A stretch of DNA of 5,099 bases from Pseudopedobacter sp039918235 (lineage in GTDB: Bacteria; Bacteroidota; Bacteroidia; Sphingobacteriales; Sphingobacteriaceae). Position 1 is the stretch's first letter. Every line of letters begins with the position of its first letter. Below the pieces are notes generated by a model. That model was not told where the DNA came from, did no database searches, and was given only the letters and a program-made list of their open reading frames with translations. The translations under genes were made by a program, and so were the position numbers. This document shows, piece by piece, positions 1-5,099 of the stretch. The stretch covers positions 1 through 5,099 of the forward strand of contig JBDSHZ010000084.1 in NCBI GenBank assembly GCA_039918235.1. Direction: 5' to 3'.

Positions 1-1
1 T

Positions 2-367
2 ACTAAAGCTCATCTTTTAAGAGCGGTACAGGAAGGAATTGCATTTTCTTTCCGTTACGGATTAGATATTTTGAGAGAAAACGGAATGAAACCCGCTGTT
101 ATTAAAGCAGGTAAGTCTAACCTTTTCTTAAGTGAGCTTTTCTCACAAACTTTTGTGAATATTACGGGTGTTCCTGTAGAGTTATATGAAAATGATGGAA
201 GTTATGGTGCTGCAGTGGGCGCTGGGATTGGAGCAGGGGTTTACAAAAATGCAGGGGAAGCTTTCAACAACAGAAAAGCAATTCAAATTATTGAGCCAAA
301 TGGTAAATCTTTAGAAGATCATTACCAAGACTGGAAAAACTTATTGCTACAACAATTGAAATCGTAA
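2..367 (+). CDS. xylB: Xylulokinase, C-terminal part (5' end outside window)
   Basis: This is the last 121 residues of a FGGY-family sugar kinase, open through the left edge of the window. Xylulokinases are usually about 490-500 residues, so only the end of the C-terminal FGGY domain is here and the catalytic Asp of the N-terminal half is out of view. The visible part starts with the helix HLLRAVQEGIAFSFRYGLDIL and continues through VIKAGKSNLFLSELF and ELYENDGSYGAAVGAGIGAG, the nucleotide-side region of FGGY kinases. The usual GGG(A/S) loop reads KAGKSN, a form I associate with Bacteroidota xylulokinases. The family phosphorylates D-xylulose to D-xylulose 5-phosphate with ATP in the cytoplasm. 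The assignment to xylulose rather than another FGGY substrate is strengthened by xylA 33 bp downstream on the same strand. A TTG at position 71 is an internal Leu codon, not a start. Confidence 0.9.
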   Translation, partial: TKAHLLRAVQEGIAFSFRYGLDILRENGMKPAVIKAGKSNLFLSELFSQTFVNITGVPVELYENDGSYGAAVGAGIGAGVYKNAGEAFNNRKAIQIIEPNGKSLEDHYQDWKNLLLQQLKS

Positions 368-400
368 TTAAAAATTTAGAATTATAAAAAACCAAATATT

Positions 401-1729
401 ATGTCAACTATAAATTCTCAAAAAGAATACTTTAAAGAAATCGGAAAAATTAAATATGAAGGACCTGAAAGTGATAATCCACTTGCTTTCAGATGGTATA
501 ATCCTGAACAATTAGTTGCTGGAAAAACCATGAAAGATCATCTGAGATTTGCCGGTGCTTATTGGCATTCCTTTGTAGGGAACGGCGCTGATCCATTTGG
601 TGGACCAACTCATATTTTTCCTTGGGATAAAAAATCTGACGCTGTAGAAAGAGCAAAAGATAAGATGGATGCTGCGTTTGAATTTTTAAGCAAAATGGAT
701 CTTCCTTACTACTGTTTTCATGATGTTGATGTGGTGGATTATGGAGACGACATTAAAGAAAACGATAGAAGACTGCAAGCTTTGGTAGCTTATGCTAAAG
801 AAAAGCAGAAAGAAACAGGACTTAAATTACTTTGGGGAACTGCCAATCTTTTTTCTCACAGCAGATATATGAACGGCGCATCAACCAATCCTGATTTTCA
901 TGTATTATCTCATGGAGCAGCGCAGGTTAAAGCCGCATTGGATGCCACTATTGAACTAGGAGGCGAGAATTATGTTTTCTGGGGAGGAAGAGAAGGTTAT
1001 ATGAGTTTGTTAAACACAAACATGAAAAGAGAGCAGGAACATTTAGCTACTTTTTTACATACGGCTAAAGATTACGCCCGTAAAAATGGATTTAAAGGAA
1101 CTTTCTTCATTGAGCCAAAACCTTGTGAACCTACTAAACACCAGTATGATTATGATGCTGCTACGGTATTAGGTTTCCTTCAGAAATATGATCTTTTAGG
1201 TGATTTTAAATTAAACCTAGAAGTAAACCACGCTACATTGGCGGGCCATACTTTTACGCATGAGCTACAGGTAGCTGTTGATGCTGGGCTTTTGGGTTCA
1301 ATTGATGCCAACAGAGGTGATTACCAAAATGGATGGGATACTGACCAGTTTCCTAACAATATCAATGAGTTGGTAGAATCTATGTTGATCATCAATGAAG
1401 CAGGCGGAATTAAAGATGGAGGAATAAATTTTGACGCTAAAATCAGAAGAAATTCTACAGACCCTGCAGATTTGTTTTACGCACACATTGGTGGGATGGA
1501 TCTTTTTGCCAGAGCCTTTTTAATTGCAAATAACATCTTAGAAAAATCTGATTACAAAAAAATCAGAACCGAGAGATATGCTTCATTTGATAGCGGTAAA
1601 GGAAGTGAGTTTGAAAAAGGAAAATTAAGTTTAGAAGATTTGCGTGAATATGCGATCCAGAATGGTGAACCAAAAACCATCAGTGGCAAACAGGAATACA
1701 TGGAAAATTTAATAAATAGATACATTTAA
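401..1729 (+). CDS. xylA: Xylose isomerase (class II)
   Basis: Complete 442-residue xylose isomerase, which interconverts D-xylose and D-xylulose (and glucose/fructose poorly) using two divalent metals in a TIM barrel. The length and N-terminal extension match class II enzymes; E. coli XylA is 440 residues. Every active-site residue I recall from the E. coli enzyme is present at a constant offset of +6: the FHD histidine H107 with D110, metal ligands E238, E274, H277, D302, D313, D315 and D345, and K240. The two family signatures are visible as IEPKPCEPTKHQYD (from about residue 237) and NHATLAGHTFTHE (from 276), plus VFWGGREGY near 192-200. The ATG at 401 is preceded by an A-rich leader without a Shine-Dalgarno sequence, normal for Bacteroidota. 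It sits 33 bp after xylB and probably shares its transcript, which ends at the hairpin at 1748-1778. Nothing suggests damage. Confidence 0.98.
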   Translation: MSTINSQKEYFKEIGKIKYEGPESDNPLAFRWYNPEQLVAGKTMKDHLRFAGAYWHSFVGNGADPFGGPTHIFPWDKKSDAVERAKDKMDAAFEFLSKMDLPYYCFHDVDVVDYGDDIKENDRRLQALVAYAKEKQKETGLKLLWGTANLFSHSRYMNGASTNPDFHVLSHGAAQVKAALDATIELGGENYVFWGGREGYMSLLNTNMKREQEHLATFLHTAKDYARKNGFKGTFFIEPKPCEPTKHQYDYDAATVLGFLQKYDLLGDFKLNLEVNHATLAGHTFTHELQVAVDAGLLGSIDANRGDYQNGWDTDQFPNNINELVESMLIINEAGGIKDGGINFDAKIRRNSTDPADLFYAHIGGMDLFARAFLIANNILEKSDYKKIRTERYASFDSGKGSEFEKGKLSLEDLREYAIQNGEPKTISGKQEYMENLINRYI

Positions 1730-1747
1730 TTAGATAACACATATTTG

Positions 1748-1778
1748 AAAGTGGTAGCTTAATGCTAACACTTTTTTT
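1748..1778 (+). terminator. Rho-independent terminator after xylA
   Basis: An 11-nt inverted repeat (left arm 1748-1758 aaagtggtagc, right arm 1764-1774 gctaacacttt) pairs except for one central G/A mismatch and encloses a 5-nt loop, ttaat. It runs straight into seven T residues at 1772-1778, three of which pair in the stem. It begins 19 bases after the xylA stop codon, so it most likely ends the xyl transcript and separates it from the uronate genes. Confidence 0.82.
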
Positions 1779-1854
1779 ATTTCTTTAGAAATGATATTGC
1801 CCATCTAAAACGTCAAAAAACAAGCAAATTTAGAACTTTTTTAGGGTACAGAAA

Positions 1855-1862
1855 TATTTTAT
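1855..1862 (+). promoter_or_regulatory. Possible -7 box for the uronate operon
   Basis: TATTTTAT matches six of eight positions of the Bacteroidota -7 consensus TAnnTTTG. It lies 52 bp before the ATG of the dehydrogenase gene and after the xyl terminator, where a promoter is needed. I found no convincing -33 TTTG about 20 bp upstream; the nearest candidate is TTTA. The call is therefore tentative. Confidence 0.25.
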
Positions 1863-1884
1863 TAATAGCTTAGAAGCCTATTAA
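1862..1884 (+). promoter_or_regulatory. Inverted repeat, possible operator or leader hairpin
   Basis: Perfect 7-bp inverted repeat TTAATAG-N9-CTATTAA in the leader of the uronate unit, 29 bp before the start codon. The spacer cttagaagc is itself partly self-complementary (gctt/aagc), so the whole could also fold in RNA as a bulged hairpin. If the adjacent candidate -7 box is real, the repeat covers the transcription start, a classic repressor position. A binding protein cannot be named from the sequence. Confidence 0.4.
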
Positions 1885-1913
1885 GAATCTAATTATTATT
1901 AACAAAAATAGGC

Positions 1914-2726
1914 ATGACTGATCAATTCAATCTTAAAAATAAAGTAATTGTAGTAACTGGGGCAACTGGTGTTTTAGGGAAATCTTTTGTAAAAGCAATT
2001 TCTAATTCCGGCGGAATTGTAGGCGTAATGGGAAGAAACCAAGCGGTGGCAGAAGAACGTGTTGCCGAAATAATTGGTGATGGTGGGGAAGCAATTGCAT
2101 TAATTGCTGACGTGACCAATGAAGAACAGTTAGTAGAAGCAAAAAGTAAACTACTAGCTAAATATGGTAAAGTTGATGGATTGGTAAATGCCGCTGGTGG
2201 GAATATGCCGGGCGGAATTTTACAACCCGAGGCGGATATTTTTGGGATGAGCATGGCAGGGATGAAAGAAGTAATGGACTTAAATGTTTGGGGCACACTT
2301 TTACCTACTCAGATTTTTGGAGTCGAAATCGCAAAGCATAAAGGCAGTATTGTAAATATCTCCTCCATGAGCTCACAGCAAGCCATTACAAAAGTATTAG
2401 GTTACAGCATGGCTAAAGCAGCTATTGATTGTTACACCAGATGGTTTTCAGTAGAATTAGCCAAAAGATATGGCGACAAATTAAGAATGAATGCCATAGC
2501 ACCGGGTTTTTTCTTAACAGAGCAAAATAGAACTTTATTAACCAAAGAAGACGGAAGTTACACCGATAGGGGAAACTTAGTGCTCAATAATACACCTTTC
2601 AATCGTTTTGGTGCACCAGAAGAATTAACAGGATGTTTAGTTTGGTTGCTGAGCGAGGCTTCAAGTTTTGTAAGCGGTACCACTATCAATATTGATGGCG
2701 GTTTTAGTATTTATAGCGGTGTTTAA
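1914..2726 (+). CDS. D-mannonate oxidoreductase (fructuronate reductase), SDR type
   Basis: Complete 270-residue short-chain dehydrogenase/reductase predicted to interconvert D-fructuronate and D-mannonate with NAD(P)H in the cytoplasm. SDR landmarks are all present: the nucleotide loop TGATGVLG (residues 15-22), D66 in ADVT, NAAG (92-95), the catalytic tetrad N124, S151, Y164 and K168 (YSMAK), and the C-terminal DGGF (261-264). The segment NAIAPGFFLTEQNR (193-206) is what I associate with the mannonate-reductase branch of SDRs, and the 10-bp spacing to uxuA supports the substrate. The glycine loop has GxxGxxG spacing rather than the usual TGxxxGxG, which this branch tolerates. It is unrelated to E. 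coli UxuB, a long-chain polyol-type dehydrogenase of about 480 residues, so I give no symbol, although some annotators use uxuB. A gluconate 5-dehydrogenase-like activity is the main alternative. The leader aacaaaaatagg shows no strong ribosome-binding site. Confidence 0.88.
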   Translation: MTDQFNLKNKVIVVTGATGVLGKSFVKAISNSGGIVGVMGRNQAVAEERVAEIIGDGGEAIALIADVTNEEQLVEAKSKLLAKYGKVDGLVNAAGGNMPGGILQPEADIFGMSMAGMKEVMDLNVWGTLLPTQIFGVEIAKHKGSIVNISSMSSQQAITKVLGYSMAKAAIDCYTRWFSVELAKRYGDKLRMNAIAPGFFLTEQNRTLLTKEDGSYTDRGNLVLNNTPFNRFGAPEELTGCLVWLLSEASSFVSGTTINIDGGFSIYSGV

Positions 2727-2736
2727 ATTTTATTAA

Positions 2737-3900
2737 ATGACATTTGATCAATCCATGCGTTGGTTTGGGCCTAACGACCCAGTTAGTTTATCCAACATTA
2801 GACAAGCAGGCTGCACCGGAGTAGTTACAGCATTGCATCATAATCCTGTTGGTGATACCTGGACTATTGAAGAAATCAATACCAGAAAAGAGCTGATTGA
2901 AAAGGCAGGGATGAGCTGGACAGTGATAGAAAGCTTACCCGTTCATGATGATATCAAGAAAAAATCAGGAGATTTTGAGCGGTACATTGAAAATTATAAG
3001 CAAAGCATTAAAAACGTTGCTACTTGTGGTTTAAAGGTTATCACCTATAATTTTATGCCTTTAATGGATTGGATGAGAACCAATCTGCAATTTGAAATGC
3101 CTGATGGCAGTAAAGCGTTGCGTTTTGAAAAAGATGCTTTTGTAGCTTTCGATCTTTTTCTTTTAAAAAGACCAGGTGCGATTAAAGATTACTCAAACGA
3201 GGAGATTGATAAAGCAAAGAAAAAAATTGAAGTGATGAGTGAGGATGAAAAGAAAGAAATTTTTTCAACTGCTTTGCAGGGATTGCCAGGAAGCGAAGAA
3301 GCTTTTACCAAAGAAGAAGTTTTAAAAGCTTTAAAAACTTATGATGGCATTGATGCTCAAAAATTAAAAGAAAATCTATTTCATTTTATAGCTGAGGTAG
3401 CTCCAATTTGTGAGCAGGAGGGTGTTAAAATGGCCGTCCACCCAGACGATCCACCATTTCCAATTTTAGGATTGCCAAGGATATTAAGTACAGAATCTGA
3501 TGCTGAAGAACTGATCAATGCCGTACCCTCTCCTGCAAACGGTTTGTGTTTTTGTACAGGTTCTTTAGGAGCTAGGGCAGATAATGACTTAGCAGGAATA
3601 GTAAAAAGATTAGGGAAATATATCCATTTTGTTCATTTAAGAAGTACGCAGCGAGATGAGTTCGGGAATTTTTATGAAGCTAATCACCTCGAAGGAGATG
3701 CAGATCTTTTTAAAGTTGTAAAGGAATTGGTGATTTTAGCAAAAGAAAGAAAAGCAAGTATTCCAATGCGGCCAGATCATGGGCATCAGATGTTGGATGA
3801 CCTGCATAAGAAGACTTATCCCGGTTACTCAGCAATAGGAAGATTGAAGGGATTGGCAGAAATCCGCGGTTTAGAAATGGGGATAAGATTAAGTTTGTAA
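2737..3900 (+). CDS. uxuA: Mannonate dehydratase
   Basis: Complete 387-residue mannonate dehydratase of the UxuA family (E. coli UxuA is about 394). It removes water from D-mannonate to give 2-keto-3-deoxy-D-gluconate, using a divalent metal in a TIM barrel. The start region MRWFGPNDPVSLSNIRQAG and VVTALHH match the family N-terminus. The metal and catalytic residues known from the Streptococcus suis enzyme have clear equivalents: H235 in AVHPDDPP, C273 in CFCTGS, H300 in HLRSTQR, and D347/H348 in MRPDHGH. The C-terminal PGYSAIGRLKGLAEIRG is also typical. The charged, helical stretch at about 150-215 is a normal family insertion. The ATG is 10 bp after the dehydrogenase stop codon, so the pair is almost surely co-transcribed; the upstream enzyme makes this one's substrate. 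No kdgK, eda or uxaC follows, so the rest of the pathway must be encoded elsewhere. Confidence 0.97.
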   Translation: MTFDQSMRWFGPNDPVSLSNIRQAGCTGVVTALHHNPVGDTWTIEEINTRKELIEKAGMSWTVIESLPVHDDIKKKSGDFERYIENYKQSIKNVATCGLKVITYNFMPLMDWMRTNLQFEMPDGSKALRFEKDAFVAFDLFLLKRPGAIKDYSNEEIDKAKKKIEVMSEDEKKEIFSTALQGLPGSEEAFTKEEVLKALKTYDGIDAQKLKENLFHFIAEVAPICEQEGVKMAVHPDDPPFPILGLPRILSTESDAEELINAVPSPANGLCFCTGSLGARADNDLAGIVKRLGKYIHFVHLRSTQRDEFGNFYEANHLEGDADLFKVVKELVILAKERKASIPMRPDHGHQMLDDLHKKTYPGYSAIGRLKGLAEIRGLEMGIRLSL

Positions 3901-3919
3901 ATCAGCCTAATAAATTTTG

Positions 3920-4033
3920 TTAGCGTTGCGCCACAATAGAGAGTATATTTTCAGCCTGATCTTTAAACCACGGAATACTTGGCCTCTTATACAACCTATT
4001 CACGGTGAATAGCAAAAACACAGTATCGAACTT
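3920..4033 (-). pseudogene. Possible remnant of a gene 3' end
   Basis: On the minus strand a stop-to-stop frame of 37 codons ends with TAA at 3922-3920. The translation begins KFDTVFLLFTVN, continues RLYKRPSIPWFKDQ and ends AENILSIVAQR. It has a protein-like mix of Trp, Pro and charged residues and fewer AT-only codons than the real genes here. There is no ATG; only internal GTG or TTG codons could start it, and another in-frame stop lies just upstream at 4036-4034. It could be the tail of a decayed gene or a chance open frame, since an opening of this length is not rare. I do not recognise the family. Confidence 0.25.
3996..4012. repeat. Perfect 17-bp palindrome
   Basis: Two perfect 8-bp arms (ctattcac / gtgaatag) flank a single central G. 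In RNA it could form a 7-bp stem with a 3-nt loop. No T-run follows on either strand, so it is not a standard terminator. The symmetry would suit a dimeric DNA-binding protein, but it lies about 96 bp downstream of uxuA and far from any visible start, and it falls within the possible remnant frame. Confidence 0.6.
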
Positions 4034-4075
4034 TTAAAAGAAAGCTTTAAGGATTTTAATATTAGATTAAAACAT

Positions 4076-4109
4076 AAAAAATGCCAGCCTTAATTAAAAG
4101 CTGGCATTT
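4076..4109 (-). terminator. Rho-independent terminator for the Fe-S carrier gene
   Basis: A perfect 10-bp stem (4079-4088 aaatgccagc with 4100-4109 gctggcattt) encloses an 11-nt A/T loop. Read on the minus strand, the stem ends in a run of six T residues (A-run at 4076-4081 on the + strand). It begins about 21 bases after the stop of the minus-strand gene. In the + direction only three T residues follow, so it would be a weak stop for any uxuA read-through, though the stem itself could still act from both sides. Confidence 0.85.
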
Positions 4110-4130
4110 CAAATCATCAAAAACTAAAAA

Positions 4131-4481
4131 TTAAACAGAAAAACTAGTTCCACAACCACAAGTACTGGCCGCGTTGGGGTTGTTAAATACAAAGCCACGG
4201 GAATTTAATCCTTGTTGAAAATCAACCTGCATCCCTGCTAAGTATAAACCATGGGCTTTGTGCATAAAAACACGAATCCCATCTATATTGTATTCAGTAT
4301 CACCTTCTTTACTCTGATCAAAACCTAAAACATAATTCATTCCCGAACAGCCACCACCCTCAACACCTAAACGTAAACCAAATTCTTCCCCCAACTCTTG
4401 CTGAGACATTAATTTTTTTACTTCTTTTTTCGCACCTTCGGTTAAGCTTACGGGTGCCTCTGTTTCTATTACTGTGCTCAT
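4131..4481 (-). CDS. A-type iron-sulfur cluster carrier protein (IscA/SufA/ErpA family)
   Basis: Complete 116-residue HesB/IscA-type protein, which receives [2Fe-2S] or [4Fe-4S] clusters from the assembly scaffold and hands them to target enzymes in the cytoplasm. The three conserved cluster-binding cysteines are present: C45 in GGGCSGM, and C108 and C110 in the C-terminal STCGCGTSFSV. The core LRLGVEGGGCSGMNYVLGF and the end GLNSRGFVFNNPNA are typical of the family. The first ten residues (MSTVIETEAP) are a short extension before the domain begins at VSLTEGA. Which of iscA, sufA or erpA it corresponds to cannot be settled here, because no suf or isc genes adjoin it. It is transcribed alone, convergent with uxuA and divergent from the next gene, and has its own hairpin terminator. 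No Shine-Dalgarno sequence precedes the ATG. Confidence 0.95.
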   Translation of the reverse strand: MSTVIETEAPVSLTEGAKKEVKKLMSQQELGEEFGLRLGVEGGGCSGMNYVLGFDQSKEGDTEYNIDGIRVFMHKAHGLYLAGMQVDFQQGLNSRGFVFNNPNAASTCGCGTSFSV

Positions 4482-4500
4482 AAATCAATAATTAATTAAA

Positions 4501-4508
4501 CAAATATA
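4501..4508 (-). promoter_or_regulatory. Candidate -7 box for the Fe-S carrier gene
   Basis: On the minus strand these bases read TATATTTG, a full match to the Bacteroidota -7 consensus TAnnTTTG, ending 19 bp before the ATG at 4481. No good -33 TTTG is seen about 20 bp further upstream, and the implied leader would be only about 13-15 nt. Position and the full -7 match make it plausible but unproven. Confidence 0.45.
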
Positions 4509-4557
4509 AGGCAAAATGTAGATTTTTGTTTTTTAAACTCCTTATTTTACCAATAAC

Positions 4558-4695
4558 TTACAATCTTAAAATGGATATCAACGCTTTCTTTTTAGATATA
4601 TTAAAATACACCCTTTCAGGAATATTAGTGTTTTTTACAGCTTATTTTTTGTTGAAGAATCATTTAGATAATTATTACAATCTTAAAAAAATGGA
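4558..4695 (+). repeat. Repeated start-codon context (two copies)
   Basis: TTACAATCTTAAAATGGA at 4558-4575 recurs as TTACAATCTTAAA-AAAATGGA at 4675-4695, the same sequence with three extra A residues. The first copy holds the chosen start codon (4571) and the second an in-frame ATG (4691, residue 41), just after the membrane segment. The two copies are in the same reading frame (YNLKM and YNLKKM). Confidence 0.6.
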
Positions 4696-5098
4696 ATATA
4701 AAACCATTGTAATAAAAGATATTTTGCCTTTAAAGCTACAAGCTTATGAAAGGATGACTCTTTTTGTAGAACGCATCAACCCGATAAACTTATTACTGAG
4801 ATTACATTCCTCAGGAATGAGCAGCAAGGAAATGCAAAGCTTAATCCTCTCTGAAATAAAAGCCGAGTACCAGCATAATATTTCGCAACAGCTCTATATC
4901 AGTAATGATGCTTGGGGGATCATCAAAAGAGTGAAAGAAGACACCATTAACATGGTCAATCAATCTATGGCTAGCTTACATCCAGAAGCATCAGCGGTAG
5001 AATTGAGTAAATTGATTTTTTCAAGATTAGAATCAGTAGAAGAAAACCCTTACGATTTAGCTTTGTTAATCTTGAAGAATGATATTCAGGAATTGTAA
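4571..5098 (+). CDS. Uncharacterised protein with one N-terminal membrane segment (Bacteroidota family)
   Basis: Complete 175-residue protein of unknown function, using the ATG at 4571. The frame is open further upstream, to a TTG at 4526, but that would add a low-complexity stretch overlapping the promoter region. Residues about 7-28 (from FLDILKYTLSG to TAYFLL) form a single hydrophobic helix, followed by a Lys- and Asn-rich turn, so the protein is probably anchored in the inner membrane by its N-terminus. The rest is soluble and mostly helical: LPLKLQAYERMTLFVERINP (52-71), LLRL, then EIKAEYQHNISQQLYISNDAW (95-115) and a helical C-terminus ending in NPYDLALLILKNDIQEL. This layout resembles a widespread Bacteroidota family of unknown function (possibly DUF7935, from memory), but I cannot confirm it. 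No catalytic motif is visible. It is divergent from the Fe-S carrier gene with 89 bp between starts, and its stop lies one base from the window's end. Confidence 0.85.
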   Translation: MDINAFFLDILKYTLSGILVFFTAYFLLKNHLDNYYNLKKMEYKTIVIKDILPLKLQAYERMTLFVERINPINLLLRLHSSGMSSKEMQSLILSEIKAEYQHNISQQLYISNDAWGIIKRVKEDTINMVNQSMASLHPEASAVELSKLIFSRLESVEENPYDLALLILKNDIQEL

Positions 5099-5099
5099 A

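Larger units (their letters stand above)
3901..4075. other. Gene-free interval between convergent genes
   Basis: There is no intact gene between the uxuA stop and the terminator of the minus-strand gene. The stretch contains a weak hairpin at 3917-3936 (ttgt..gcg-ttg-cgc..acaa, no T-tract), a perfect 17-bp palindrome at 3996-4012, and a 37-codon minus-strand open frame at 3920-4033 that reads like protein but lacks an ATG. Parts look less AT-rich than the other spacers here, as decayed coding DNA would. I see no clear + strand terminator for uxuA. Confidence 0.5.

Noticed and set aside
71..73. TTG as a start for the first gene
   Set aside because: The same frame is open to the window's edge and encodes conserved xylulokinase sequence before it, so this is an internal Leu codon.
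1298..1486. 62-codon minus-strand open frame
   Set aside because: It lies wholly inside xylA, opposite the most conserved metal-binding part, and its translation has no recognisable domain.
1922..2296. 124-codon minus-strand open frame
   Set aside because: It lies antisense to the N-terminal half of the SDR gene; its Pro/Ser/Thr-rich translation reflects the reverse of conserved SDR codons.
3917..3936. Hairpin as a uxuA terminator
   Set aside because: The stem is only 4+3 bp around an uneven internal loop, and no T-tract follows it.
4090..4097. ttaattaa palindrome in the terminator loop
   Set aside because: Short AT-only palindromes are expected in such DNA, and it is simply part of the hairpin loop.
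4526..4528. TTG as the start of the last gene
   Set aside because: The 15 extra residues are unlike a conserved N-terminus and overlap the likely promoter region of the divergent pair; the ATG at 4571 has a good A-rich context.
1..5099. A new defence, mobile or biosynthetic system
   Set aside because: The intact genes are sugar-acid and pentose catabolism, an Fe-S carrier and one small membrane protein; no nuclease, transposase, integrase, repeat array or toxin-antitoxin pair is visible.

Overview
The window looks like chromosomal DNA of a Bacteroidota organism, most likely a Pedobacter- or Sphingobacterium-like soil or water bacterium. This rests on AT-rich DNA, A/T-rich gene leaders with no clear Shine-Dalgarno sequence before any start codon, Bacteroidota-type protein variants, and a last gene resembling a membrane-anchored family I associate with that phylum. 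The genus is inferred from overall resemblance, not from a search.

Layout: (1) Positions 2-1729, + strand, hold the end of a D-xylose operon: the C-terminal quarter of xylulokinase (xylB), then a complete class II xylose isomerase (xylA). A hairpin with a T-tract at 1748-1778 closes it. (2) After a leader with a 23-bp inverted repeat, 1914-3900 (+) holds a two-gene hexuronate unit: an SDR-type D-mannonate oxidoreductase (fructuronate reductase) and mannonate dehydratase (uxuA), 10 bp apart. (3) Positions 3901-4130 have no intact gene. They hold a perfect 17-bp palindrome, a short protein-like open frame on the minus strand that may be a gene remnant, and a strong hairpin terminator that serves the minus-strand gene. 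(4) An A-type iron-sulfur carrier protein lies on the minus strand at 4131-4481. (5) A divergent + strand gene for an uncharacterised protein with one N-terminal membrane segment (4571-5098) runs to the window's end.

How the genes work together: XylA turns D-xylose into D-xylulose and XylB phosphorylates it to xylulose 5-phosphate for the pentose phosphate pathway. The SDR reduces D-fructuronate to D-mannonate and UxuA dehydrates that to 2-keto-3-deoxy-D-gluconate (KDG). Side by side, the two units fit use of the two monomers of glucuronoxylan (xylose and glucuronate). That link is inferred, since the window shows no glycoside hydrolase, transporter or uronate isomerase. The Fe-S carrier and the membrane protein look like unrelated housekeeping genes. 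I see no mobile element, CRISPR array, RNA gene or clearly new multi-gene system. The points most worth a second look are the possible operator before the uronate unit, the remnant frame and palindrome in 3901-4075, and a repeated start-codon context in the last gene.
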